Shown: positions 10,609 through 20,964 of the stretch, one piece after another
Layout: each line of letters starts with the position of its first letter
Position numbering within the stretch: position 1 is the stretch's first letter
Origin: Platycnemis pennipes
Lineage: Eukaryota > Arthropoda > Insecta > Odonata > Platycnemididae
Reading direction: 5' to 3'
DNA length: 64,000 nt
Assembly (NCBI GenBank): GCA_933228895.1
Contig: OW121846.1
Location: 145,346,746 to 145,410,745 of the forward strand
Notes under the pieces: model-generated
The model's input: only the letters and a program-made list of their open reading frames with translations
Databases searched by the model: none
What the model was told of the DNA's origin: nothing
Made by a program: the position numbers and the translations under genes

Positions 10609-10810
10609 ATTAATGTAATTTTTTACCTTCCATGGTGAATTTCTTGATTGCAAGTTTTTATAATTTTGCTATTTTAAAACACCAATCTCAAAAAATTTGT
10701 ACTGTTTGTGATTAACTAAAAACAACAAATGAAACAAAGTTAGGAACTAGTTAAATGTTGATAAATTTTTTAGATTTTCTTTTTTAATAACCTTCCAAAT
10801 CATTAATGAT

Positions 10811-11094
10811 CTTCTGGAATAATGTGGAAGATTCTAGATGATTCCAAAACGTAACGGAACCTTCTAGAACAATTTGGAAGCTTCCAGATAATTTCAGATC
10901 ATAATAGAACTCACTTCAACAATCTACAAACTTGCAAATAATTCCAGAATGTAACAAAATACTCTAGAACAATGTGGAAGCTTCCAGATAAGTTCCGAAA
11001 ACCTCTGAGGACAATGTGGAACCTTCCACATAATTAAAGAATGTAACAGAACTTTCTAGAACAATCTGAAACTAACCGGAAAATTCTAAATGTT
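10811..11094 (+). promoter_or_regulatory. Heat-shock-element array inside transposon
   Basis: Ten exact dyads of the heat-shock factor half-site GAA/TTC with the required 2-bp gap: TTCnnGAA at 10812, 10862, 10942 and 11054, and GAAnnTTC at 10827, 10857, 10877, 10977, 11019 and 11079. At 10857-10869 three half-sites are contiguous (GAAccTTCtaGAA) and the next dyad follows 10 bp later, in helical phase. Chance would give roughly 0.1 such dyads in 280 bp at equal base frequencies. A TATA box and initiator follow immediately. This is the layout of an arthropod hsp promoter. Function is inferred, not shown. Confidence 0.75.
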
Positions 11095-11104
11095 TGACCT
11101 AGCA

Positions 11105-11140
11105 TATAAAAGGGAGGACACATGAACTGACAGTTCAGTT
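11105..11140 (+). promoter_or_regulatory. TATA box and initiator downstream of HSE array
   Basis: TATAAAAG at 11105-11112 and arthropod initiator TCAGTT at 11135-11140, whose A (11137) lies 32 bp after the first T of TATA, the normal spacing. The leader that would follow is A/C-rich (CAACAGGCAAACAAAG), reminiscent of hsp leaders. It points toward the ORF remains at 11258. Confidence 0.7.
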
Positions 11141-11257
11141 GTCAACAGGCAAACAAAGAGAGTAGTTAAATTTTTTTTTGTTAACAGTACCTGTGAAGGT
11201 TTTTGAGAATTCTGCTGACTGACTGGGTTGTGGTGTTTGTGGAAAAGTCTATTTGAA

Positions 11258-11612
11258 ATGTCTTCTGACTGGGGCCATAGGAGAGTGAAGTGTGCTGACT
11301 ATTTTCATATCCATAAAAGAGTGATACATAAGACTAGCAAAAAGACTTCCAGTTGGAAATAAGAGTGCTCATTTTAAGACTCTGTTTCAAAGTGAAAATG
11401 TTTCCAGTAATGACTTTTTGTGTTATAAATGCTTTAACACAATATCAAACATGACAATAAGTAAACAAGAAGCCCCCAATGTTGTGTGTGATGCAGATTT
11501 TGTAACTGCAGAGGAAGAACTACATATCCTGAATCAGTCAGCTACAGAGGTTGGTGTTAGTCCTGTTAAGAAACCATGGTCAGTGAAGTCAATTCATAGA
11601 GATTATAGATAT
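11258..11612 (+). pseudogene. ORF remains in foldback element, Cys-containing domain
   Basis: From ATG 11258 the frame encodes MSSDWGHRRVKCADYFHIHK and then reaches TAA after 34 codons. A shift by one base gives a continuing frame: HFKTLFQSENVSSNDFLCYKC, then NTISNMTISKQ and a charged stretch ending VKKPWSVKSIHRDYRY (11608). The KCADYF...CYKC arrangement could be a zinc-binding fold. I do not recognise the family. The frameshift suggests decay, or an unseen intron. It lies about 120 bp downstream of the predicted transcription start. Confidence 0.45.
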
Positions 11613-11646
11613 TAGTTGTGAGTTAAGTGAAATAATTGTTAACTTT

Positions 11647-11847
11647 ATGCTGCCACATGGACCAGCTGCTGGATATAGATTCCCAGATGAAAGACAGCAA
11701 CACCACCACCAGTGCTCACTTCCAATTCGCGATGTTTTGAAGATTTTGGGTGCCCCAGTTCCTATTGGTTCAACAGGAAGACATCACTCAATATCAAAGG
11801 AAGATACTAATGCGGTTGAACAAATTTTTAGTTCATTAAATTGCTAA
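11647..11847 (+). CDS. Short ORF in foldback element, unknown
   Basis: 66 codons, MLPHGPAAGYRFPDE...GAPVPIGSTGRHHS... No motif recognised. It may be the 3' part of the same broken gene as 11258-11612 in another frame. Compositional evidence is weak. Confidence 0.25.
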   Translation: MLPHGPAAGYRFPDERQQHHHQCSLPIRDVLKILGAPVPIGSTGRHHSISKEDTNAVEQIFSSLNC

Positions 11848-12069
11848 ATTCAGTTCTAAGCAGAGTGCACAGAAGTATGCTTTGGAACCTGTACATTTTT
11901 TAACCTGCACATACATTTTGAAAGCTATTGATGTTTGAAATTTGTGTCTGTTACCCATATTTAAGAAGAAAAAAATGTCAAGTAAGACTAGAGATTTTGA
12001 TTTTATGTGACCAATATCTGAGAATGTGGTAATGGAAACTGGCTTAATGTTTGGAAATTTTTTGAATTG

Positions 12070-12547
12070 TTTATAAAACCTGTTAAACTGAAAAGTGGAA
12101 GTTCTCCTTTTCAGGGATTGTAGTACTCTATGGTGCCGATAAACAGTAAAAAAATAAAAAAAATTAGTATTGGCGTTTTTAAGAAAAACAATTTTTTAAA
12201 TAAAAAAATAAAATAAAATAATTGCAGCAAGAGAATGTGGACACACATTTTCAAATCAAGGATATCATTTTTCTCACAAAATTATTATCTTTCAAATAAA
12301 ACAAAAAGGAGCAAAATATCTTGAACCGTTCCTGAGATATGAGCATTTTAGTATTTTGTCAAAAATCGCATTTGAAAAATAGCGCTCGCATGTACTGTAT
12401 CTCGGGCCAAAAATTTTTTTGGACAAAACTAAAATATACGTATTACTTACTTCGTCCTGAAGTTTGACATATGTTAAATTCAATAACATCTGAGACTATG
12501 AAGGTAAGATTTTTTCTTTGGCTGCCTGAATCGATATGGACTGGGCC
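12070..12547 (-). repeat. Right terminal inverted repeat of foldback element
   Basis: Reverse complement of 10138-10608 with few mismatches; the high similarity suggests recent mobility or gene conversion between arms. Confidence 0.85.
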
Positions 12548-12551
12548 AACT

Positions 12552-12944
12552 ATTTTTCTCCTAAAACAGAATATCACTGGGATATGAACAGAGATCTAAC
12601 TGAAAATAGTTTTAAGTTTCTATTAAATATCAGAAAGCAATTGGTATTAGAAGTTAGATATTATTATTCATTCAGCCATTTTGAAATTATTATTTAATAA
12701 TAATCAGGATTGTAGGTCTGAGCAATTTGATGGTGAAAGAAAAGATTTTTTTTGGAACGAGCATCATTTGTTTTCACTTAGTCGTGGAAATAAATGATGC
12801 TCAATGTACGATACCTGACAAGGTTGTTCAAATTGTGAATAACCATGGGCAAATAAATCATGCAAATAACTCCTATGGTGTATCTCAGTTGTTGAGTTGA
12901 AGACATATCATAATATTATTTACAAAAACTCAAATTCAACGTCT
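12552..12944. other. No feature recognised
   Basis: AT-rich intron sequence to the right of the foldback element. Confidence 0.4.
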
Positions 12945-13166
12945 TTCCGTAGGTCAGTCACTGAAAAGTCATATTAGTGAGGACTTTCCTACCAAAGGAC
13001 TGGAAAAAAAGGTTCATAATTGAGTTCGACGTATAAATGAAAAGTTTCATAAGGGAGGTTGGAAATAAATGCAGTCTTATGGGGTCACTTACCGGACCAA
13101 AAAAAAACAGTGTATAAATGAGGTCATCATATAAAAGAGGGTCGTATATCCGAGGTTCTACTGTAT
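12945..13166 (-). mobile_element. Possible pogo/Tigger-like MITE fragment
   Basis: Read on the minus strand it begins TACAGTAGAACCTCGGATAT and continues with further T/A-rich repeats of the same phrase (TTATACGTCGAAC at about 13030). CAGTAGAACCTC is the usual style of Tigger/pogo termini with a TA duplication. The other end was not found. Confidence 0.4.
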
Positions 13167-14220
13167 GTACAGCTGTCAGGAAAAAAATCTTACTACCTTG
13201 GGGGATTTTGGGGAATTTATCATTTATTGGGGGATAGTCCTGAGTTGACTGAGGATATTTGACAACTTTGGGATATGTTTCCTCAGCAAAGAGTGTTTTA
13301 ATATCTGGACCCCTTCACTGCCATATTATTTCGTGAATTCTCTTCCAAAAATGTCACATTTTTTATTGTATTTTCTTAACCTTCAATATAATCGAAAAAA
13401 GGAAATATAGTCAATTTTGGTGAATTTTTAATTTTTAAAATTTATTTTCGAAGTTAAACATTGTTAAATTGGTGACTTTTTGCATCCAAAGTGTTATTCA
13501 ACACAAATTTTTGAAATTTTGAATGCATTTTTACCGAAATTTGACATGTAACATATTCAATAAGGCTATTTTATGTATGCTCTTAGTATTTTCTTTCTTA
13601 GACATGATTCTGTGCATCTTCTACATATAAACATTTAATTGTGTTCGTTAGTTCCATAAAATCCGAACAATATTACTTCTGGTTGTGTTTTCCGCTTGCC
13701 ACTTTTTTCATGGCCTTGCACAACTCACTGCTTTCATTCCCCCTGCACTGCAAACGCTGCCTTCCCCTCCACTCTTCTTATCCCTCCAAAGAGTGGTGGC
13801 CTTGGCGTGTTGCATACCATTGTTATTTTTTTTACGGCACTGGCTTTAAACTGGCAAAAATGTAATACCTATCCCATTGTGTTGGCTTACACTCACAAAA
13901 ATGTTCTTTTATCATCCCTGCGATGATGCATGAAGGATCTCAACTGTATATCCGGTATATAGATGAAAACCACAGCTAGTAGCTATTTCTAAGTAAGTGG
14001 AACTTTGTACATTTTGATCCAAAAGTGTGGAATGAAACCATCCGGAATACAACACCAAGAATGAAAGAAAGACCAAAAATATGTGGAAGTGGGAGGAAAA
14101 ATAATTAAAAAATCTCACTGAAAACTGAAAGGAATAATTTTATTGCTTGCAAAATGAATTTTATATCATAATGTTAGAAAAGAGTCCCTTTCACAAACCT
14201 GTTAGAAAACTTTTGAAGTA
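13167..14220. other. No gene recognised
   Basis: AT-rich sequence with two overlapping + frames of 74-76 codons at 13641-13926 that carry no known motif. The 3' end of the piggyBac element must lie here, but no clear TTAA plus TIR was found. Confidence 0.35.
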
Positions 14221-14229
14221 AAAACTAAC

Positions 14230-15927
14230 ATAAAACTAAAATGGAAAGTAACACATAATATACATTTATGTAGAAGTTAACTTTTGCATGGTATGTTTGA
14301 AAACACGGAGTTACGCACGAAGGTGCTTCACATATTTTACAAATGTATCTTGTTTCTTTTCTCACTGATTTTCCTCTAGAGTCTCTTTTCCTTGTGCACA
14401 CAGTGCACTTTCTTGTCGGGTTTTGCTTTTTTTCAGCACCTGGAATCACATCCGGGAAATGCCTCTCTGTCAAGGGGGGGCAGGGGGGTGCGGTCCTGAG
14501 GGTGGTTGCCCGGCCTTGGGGGAAATGACTCAAGGGTGGGACTGGTGTCCATCATTTGTTCACTCAAATCTAATCTATAGTCCAAGTGAGCTCTTCTCCA
14601 TCCTTTTTTTGTGAACAGTACAAAAGAGTTCCACACACACAGCTCCATAAAATGAACAAAAAAAGCTTTTTATAATACTTTTCCCCCGTTTCCGGGGTAA
14701 TCAGTGAGATGCTAATCCACCCTCTGTCAACACCCCCCATTGTCTCATTATAGTCCACAACGAGCTTAAGGCTTCAATAAAATCTGTCCCCTTTTTGCCA
14801 CCACCTGCATATCACTGCTGTGGACTGTCGACAACAACGTCACCTCTTTCTTATCCTTCCAACGGATCACCAACATTTTTCCTTTTTGGTACGAAATCAC
14901 TTCTCACCCCTCTTCTTTTTCCCAGTCCATCAGGCCCAGTCCCTTTTCGTGTGGGACGCACACTACCTAACAAGTCCGTGCGCCGAAGCCTCGGCCAATT
15001 CCGGCGAGGTATAAAAATTGTCTGTCGTTACACAGTATCCTTTATCAAAAAGGGGTTTCGCGAGTGAGAGCACCACCTGTGAGGACATTGACATGCTCTC
15101 AACATCCTTGTCCAAAATAGTCCCTTTTCCAGTATAAATAATTGTCGACCACACATATCCACTAATTGATTCACACAACATGAAAGTTTTTACTCCGAAT
15201 CGGGCTCTTTTTTGGGGAATGAACTGACGCCAACCAAGTCGTCCTTTGTACAGGAGAAGACTTTCATCCGCCATTACATCCCTTTCCATAGAGTATAAAT
15301 TCTTATAACTTTTCTGGTAACATAAAGTAAATGGGCCAGATTTTTTTTACTTTAGGACTTGGGTAGCTTTCAGGTTTGTATTGGTCATTGTCACAGAAAT
15401 GCAAATACTTACGTATTAGAATAAAATGCCTACGTGACATGGTTTCTCCAAAAAAGGGTGTTGCCAAAATTTTCCTCGTAGACCAATAATTTCTACCTCC
15501 GGCTGTCGAACAATACTCTGGAGTATTGTCAAGGCTAAAAACACTCACAATTCTGAGCTGCTGATGTCCCACCATTGATTTCTTGAACCCGATGGTTTAT
15601 CACAGAGACACTGCGTTGCATAGCGGTTCATCTCATTAATTATGTGCTCTACCACAGGATTGTCAAAAAAAGTTCAAAAAAGTGCAGAATTTCACCAACT
15701 CGAACACACTCAAAATTTAGGGATGGTTCTCCTTCAAAAGGGAACGTAGAGGGTGTAGGCGACTGAGTGTTGTCCACTTCACACCACTGTCCTTCCCGCA
15801 CGGGTTCCTCTTCTTCCTCGGTGTCGGAGAATTAATGCTCCGAGTAGCTGGATTCAGATCCCGACTCTTCAATGTCTTCGTCTTGTAGTTCACCCTCTGT
15901 GAATTCACTTTCATTGTCACTCGCCAT
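14230..15927 (-). pseudogene. piggyBac-family transposase pseudogene
   Basis: Minus strand, start ATG at 15927. Order: acidic N-terminus (SEFTEGELQDEDIEESGSES) with a stop after about 31 codons, then more acidic sequence; the family's N-terminal helix region (MSRRHFILIRKYLHFCDND, 15400s); first catalytic region ADESLLLYKGRLGWRQFIPQ (about 15260); second TTDNFYTSPELA (about 15010); third DYNETMGGVDRG (about 14740); and a C-terminal Cys-rich zinc domain (CTVCTRKRD...CKICEAPSCVTPC, 14290-14440). All three catalytic Asp contexts remain visible, but at least three stops or shifts break the frame. piggyBac enzymes cut and paste at TTAA. No clear TTAA-bounded TIRs were identified. Confidence 0.85.
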
Positions 15928-16913
15928 AGCTGAAGTGGTAAAATTATTTGACACAAAACACCAAGAGAGCAATGTCCAGACTGTGAATGAAAACAATCTC
16001 AGACAGTAATGCCGCTTGCTAGGTGAATGATGTGTGTTTCAGGAAAGGCAGATGTGTTTGCTCGAGAGGACAACAAATAACTAAGCTACTTTCGATAATT
16101 TTGACGTGTCAGTTTTGAAACGAACGCCAGAAATAATGAATAATGGCTGGCTGGGGGAAACCTTAGGTTCATTGACCAAGGAAAAGCCTTGGTTCGTTGA
16201 CCATAGAAATAAAGCATTGGGTTGAGGGGGCACTCCAGTGGTATTTTATGACAGATGTTCCAGCTGCTACCTAGGTGTACATATTTTTCCATGCGTATTC
16301 CAAGAAATTACCACCCCTGCCAATTCTGAAAATTGTTCTCAAGCGAGAGAAAAACGATCCAGGGTACCCAGTGGGGGAGTATGAAGGTATTATACCCTTT
16401 GGAGCCATGTACGCTCGGCCCCAAAAAGGGTAGGATAATCCCCTCTGGGTCGCCAACTTCGCATAGCCTAATTCCCTGAAGTCAGCAGGATTCCCAGTCA
16501 AGGACAATGGCTTCTGTTTGTTGTCCTGAGAAGGATTCGGGAGAATATATCCATCTGGTATTATGAAAAGGAAGTGCTGGGATCCTGCAGAGGAGAGTAG
16601 GTGAGTAATTCTCTGTTATCCACAGACATGTCAGAAAATGAGTTCTTATTCTCTCGCATTGTCACTGAAAGCTGTCCCAAAGATTGCTCTTTACTGAAAA
16701 GTAACTTTCTTATGTTCCAATAAACTTCCTCAACCTGGGATAAAATAATAACCAATAATAAGCCAAAGAAATACAAGCTGAAAAAGGAGTCAATGGAAAA
16801 ATAATTTCACCTTTTTTGCACATACAATCAGTAGGAAGAAGTGGGACCTTTTTTCAGAATAAATTGTATGATCTAAAGCTTTCATAGTGATGAGGACAAT
16901 ATAATAATATTAT
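15928..16913. other. No gene recognised
   Basis: Presumed 5' flank of the piggyBac element, followed by sequence without a recognisable product on either strand. Confidence 0.35.
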
Positions 16914-17656
16914 CAGGGTGGCAATCGTCAGGGAAAACCTGGAATTGTCAGGGAATTTTGGAAATCTGGAAGTCAGGGAATAGTCAGGGAATTCTGGTAA
17001 CAGTCGGGGAGAAACTGGGATAGGAAATTCTTGTTATTCTACCATTACGTTTACCGGGCAGTCTTTCCCGCCCTTTATTTCACCAAAACATTTCACCAAC
17101 TAAAACTAATGTCCATTGCCGAAGTGCCGAAGAATAAGCCACGTCAATTCGTTGAACATTTGAGTTGCGAATCTTAGTTATTTAGTTGTGAATCAGTCGT
17201 ACAATGTATCCCTTTTGTATATCCTTCATGCAATATTTGCCTAGTAGTGTTAAAATTCATCATCACCATGTGTTCTGCTCATCACAAGGAATCTGAGGCT
17301 ATGTTTTTTGAAAGATTTTACCTCGTGTTTTTTTTAACTTCTGAGACTCAGGTCGAGAGGTAGTTGTAGCACACTAGCTTGTAGTAAATACGTGCTTGCA
17401 GTTCTAAAACTACGAGATGATGATTATTAAAACGGTAATACCAAGTACGATCACACATGTAAACAAAATCTTACGTGAGAATATCTTCGATTTCCATACC
17501 CCCCTTTCCGAGGCCATAAGAAGAGTTCTCCTCCCCTCCCCACCTTTCACGCTCGACATAATTATTGAATGGCCACCTTAGCTCCCTCTCGAAGCAATTT
17601 AGTCAAGTCACAAACCACCTCAAATATGGCATTCCTAAATATGATGCTGCGGTTGC

Positions 17657-18195
17657 TAATGGGGGTGTTTACTCGGAACCGAAATTGCAATTTTGTACAC
17701 GAAATCGTTAGATGGAAACGAAAAAAGAATTTTAGTGAAAAAATCAATCTTCTAACCACAATCATTCACTCGTAAATCAAAAATTAAAATAAGCAAAAGG
17801 TGACGCCCACCGAAAATGCTGCTGTGATAACATAGTCGTCATTTTCCTCCCGTCCTTGCGTGCTTTCTGGGGAGGGGGGAGGGAGTGGAGAGGGGTTCTC
17901 GGAAGGTCTGCTCGAACAGATGCTGTCGTAACTGCTCTTATTGGCAGAGTCAGCTGTGTCCCCCCCTTTGCGATAAGGCGAAGTAGCTTCGTGGGCTCAG
18001 TTGTGATTGGACGAATTCGATATACGTCAGGGGTTGCACCACACCCACTTTTCCGAAAGGGTTAAAAACATCCGTTTTTCGCCGCTTATAACTCGGGAAA
18101 TAATTGTCGGATCAGAAAACGGAAAAATACGGGTCCTTTTATTTTACAAACTATCAGATTCGGCAATAAAAAAAGTATGGTAAACGACCCCATTA
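17657..18195. mobile_element. TAATGGGG MITE, copy 1 (539 bp)
   Basis: Termini TAATGGGGGTGTTTAC and GTAAACGACCCCATTA form imperfect TIRs. It shares the same internal landmarks with copies 2 and 3 (AAAGGTGACGCCCACCGAA, GGTTCTCGGAAGGTCTGC, ATAACTCGGGAAATAATTG). No coding capacity. Superfamily unassigned. Confidence 0.8.
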
Positions 18196-18440
18196 CCTCC
18201 TGTTTTCTCTTGCAGTGGTGCGATTACGTTTTGTTAGTTTATGCAAATATTTTTACATTTTTTATTCCCTCTTGCAATCAAGGGGTTATAACCACGTTAA
18301 TCAAGTTGTTATTCGATTTTAACACTCGTGCCATCCGATTTTGATCCAGTCCAAGAAAATGGCTTTTGTTTGTATTTTTCGCGTAGCTTTGTGATACCTG
18401 TTCCGGAGTCCGCCAGTAAATGCTTTACTGGTTACCTAAA
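18196..18440. other. Spacer between MITE copies
   Basis: Unassigned AT-rich sequence between the two MITE copies, with no feature recognised. Confidence 0.4.
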
Positions 18441-18953
18441 TCTCAATTTTGTACACAAAATTGTTAGATGGAAACTAAAAAAGAAATTTAGCGAAAAAAT
18501 TATTCTTCTAACCACAACCAATCACTCGTAAATCAAAAATTAAAATAAGCAAAAGGCGACGCCCACCGAAGAAGCTGCTGTGATAACATTGACGTCATTT
18601 TCCTCCCTTCCTTGACTGCTCGTGTGGGAAGGGGAGGGAGTGGAGGGGGATTCTCGGAAGGTCTGCTCGAACAGATGCTGTCTTAACTGCTCCTATTGGC
18701 AGAGTCAGCTGTGTCCCCCCCCTTTACGATAAGGCGAAGTAGCTTCGCGGGCTCAGTTGTGATTGGACGAAGTCATTATACGTCAGAGGTTGGACCACAC
18801 CCACTTTTCCGAAAAGGTTAAGAACATTAGTTTTTCGACGCCTATAACTCGAGAAATAATTGACGGATCAAAAAACGGAAAAATACGGGTCTTTTTATTT
18901 TACAAACTCTATCATATTCGACAATAAAAAAAATATGGTAAACCACCCCATTA
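18441..18953. mobile_element. TAATGGGG MITE, copy 2 (5' end missing)
   Basis: Highly similar to copy 1 from AATTTTGTACACAAAATTG onward and ends AAACCACCCCATTA. The first 30 bp or so are missing or changed. Same orientation as copy 1, 245 bp away. Confidence 0.8.
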
Positions 18954-19406
18954 GCCATTAACCTTCCCTTCGATGCCTTTGCAGTAATCTTCAACTTCCC
19001 AGAACTCCACTACATGCCACCTTTTCATTGAATAATTAGACATTTTCAATTTGTAATTTTTGTAATTGTAAGGAAACATACACGGCCACGGAAATACGAT
19101 GCACGGCCGTGAAAAATGTATTAAAAGTGTGTACAATTTGTGTGAGGGCTTAACTTGTCAAGGTTTAATATATATTTTTTCACTAGAGCGGAGGTTGCAT
19201 ATATTTTTTCAGTCTTATAGCTTTTAATGTATTAATTTCAGCTTTTAAAATTTTCTGAGTTTTGACGAAAATGTAATTCAGCAGAAATAAAATATTCCAA
19301 TAATAGGAGACCTTTTGGCGATCGGTCAGGGAAATTGGTGAAGCCATCAGGGAAAAATCAGGGAAAAGTCAGGGAATTTGAAAATTGATTATCATTAGCC
19401 ACCCTG

Positions 19407-20690
19407 TTTATGAAGAAGCAGCTATCTGATCTTAGAATTTGCACATTTTGTATCACTTATCACAAAAATGTAGACTTTCATCTTTCCTTTGTACAAATCA
19501 TGGAGATGAAAAAAAATGGAAAATACTAAATTGAAAAAAAAGAATGTAATAAATTAGCTATACACAAATCAAATATCTAAAATTCTGTCCTAGTCCATTT
19601 AGAAGATTCAATATAGGGATTTACAAAATAAATATTCCTTGAGATATTTACGTGTCGCGTGCATAAGAAAAAGCTGAAAATTAGATTTCTGCTACCTCTG
19701 GTAGTCATGCGATAACTTCTAAAAATATCCACTAGATGAGTAAAAAAACGTACCGCTCATGACATCTAGCGATGAAATATAGAACTGCAAGTAATGGCAG
19801 TTGATGCGACGAGTAAATTCAGCCGGAACTGAAAAGGAAGAGCAATTCGGTGACGAGTTAACTGGGGCGCGGCAGGGAACTGGTTAAGAGAGCTCCTGCC
19901 CATGCCTTTTATTTGGAATACCCTTCCTTGAAGGGATTACTGCATTGGGGTGTGGCCCATGATTATCCTCAAGTGCTCTGCTGGGACAAGCCACCTTGTT
20001 TTGCAATATCTGCTGAAATACATGTTGTACACGTCACCCAGTTTGCACTCCCATGCCCACCACTTGGGAGAAGAGGCACAGCATCACTACCAAATGCTCC
20101 CTTTTTGAGTGGGCAGGCAATTCATTATTAAAAATGCACTCCCCTTCATTATCTCCTCGAATATACTGATCATTAAGGTCCGAGTTGCTTTGGAGTTCTG
20201 TAACAACATGGAAATTTTCCAAGGGCAACAATTAATTATGTAAATAGTTTGTATTCATGAATATCATAGGTGTGCTGTTAATCTATTTATAATTTCTAGT
20301 TGAAATTTGAGATATCTTCTAGTTGATTTTTCGTATTTTTGGGAAATGTGTCCAGTATATAAAAATTGCCTTTTTCAAATAAAAAGCATGCTATTCCGCT
20401 AATCATTTTAGTATTTTAGGTCATATTAACAATACAGGGCACATGCAAGATTAAGTAAATTGGCTGCAACAAAATAATTTTAAATAAACTACAGCATGAA
20501 ATTTTTGTTGCCTATTTTATGGGACCACGGAAAATAGAGCAAACAGCTGTTTCTATCTTCATAGATCATCTTAGCTAAAAAAAATGAAATTCACAATAAT
20601 TTGGCTTTCAATAAACAGTGTTTAAGGTGCAGAAATTGAAAAAGCTCACCACAATATAGGCTCAAGGCAGCATCATCGGTGGACGCGCAT
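19407..20690. other. No gene recognised
   Basis: AT-rich intron sequence. Frames of 65-72 codons at 19913-20231 on both strands overlap each other and carry no motif. Confidence 0.4.
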
Positions 20691-20744
20691 CATGATAATC
20701 AGATGGATTGCAACAATAATATTTATGGTTGGGGCTGGGATTTG

Positions 20745-20860
20745 AAGATTTGGTCGAATCCTATCAAATCCATGGATTTGAGATTAGATCGAATCCATGG
20801 TTAAAAGATTCGATCGAATCTTTGGATACAACCAAATCAATGGATTAAAGATTTGAATAC
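20745..20860. repeat. Array of GATTCGATCGAATC-type palindromes
   Basis: Repeated half-sites GATTNGATCGAATCC / ATCCATGGATT on both strands, e.g. GATTCGATCGAATC at about 20806. It resembles the palindromic subterminal arrays of the elements at 22.5-31 kb, but no CCC end or partner array was found. Confidence 0.55.
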
Positions 20861-20964
20861 CAGTTGTGCGCATTCTATGTACCAGTGGCGGAGAATGACA
20901 AAAAGTCCTCGACTTAGGCGGATCCAGGTTAAACGGATCCGAAGTTACGTGGATGTTCAGTTAG

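Larger units (their letters stand above)
10138..12547. mobile_element. 2.4-kb long-TIR (foldback-like) DNA transposon
   Basis: Terminal inverted repeats of about 470 bp (10138-10608 and 12070-12547) start GGCCYAGTCCATATCG and are highly similar along their length, with one short indel near the outer end. A 4-bp duplication AACT lies at 10134-10137 and 12548-12551. The 1.46-kb centre holds a heat-shock-like promoter and remains of an ORF. No transposase was recognised. Long TIRs occur in MULE, foldback and other groups, and a 4-bp TSD does not decide among them. Its autonomous partner is unknown. Confidence 0.85.
16914..19406. mobile_element. hAT-like element with CAGGGTGGC termini
   Basis: Starts CAGGGTGGCAATCGTCAGGG and ends TTAGCCACCCTG. 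Both ends carry arrays of GTCAGGGAA (four or more left, three right, opposite orientation), as in widespread GTCAGGGAAAA elements of animals. No transposase inside. The 8 bp outside the two ends do not match, so the ends or flanks have changed. The interior holds two copies of the TAATGGGG MITE. Confidence 0.6.
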
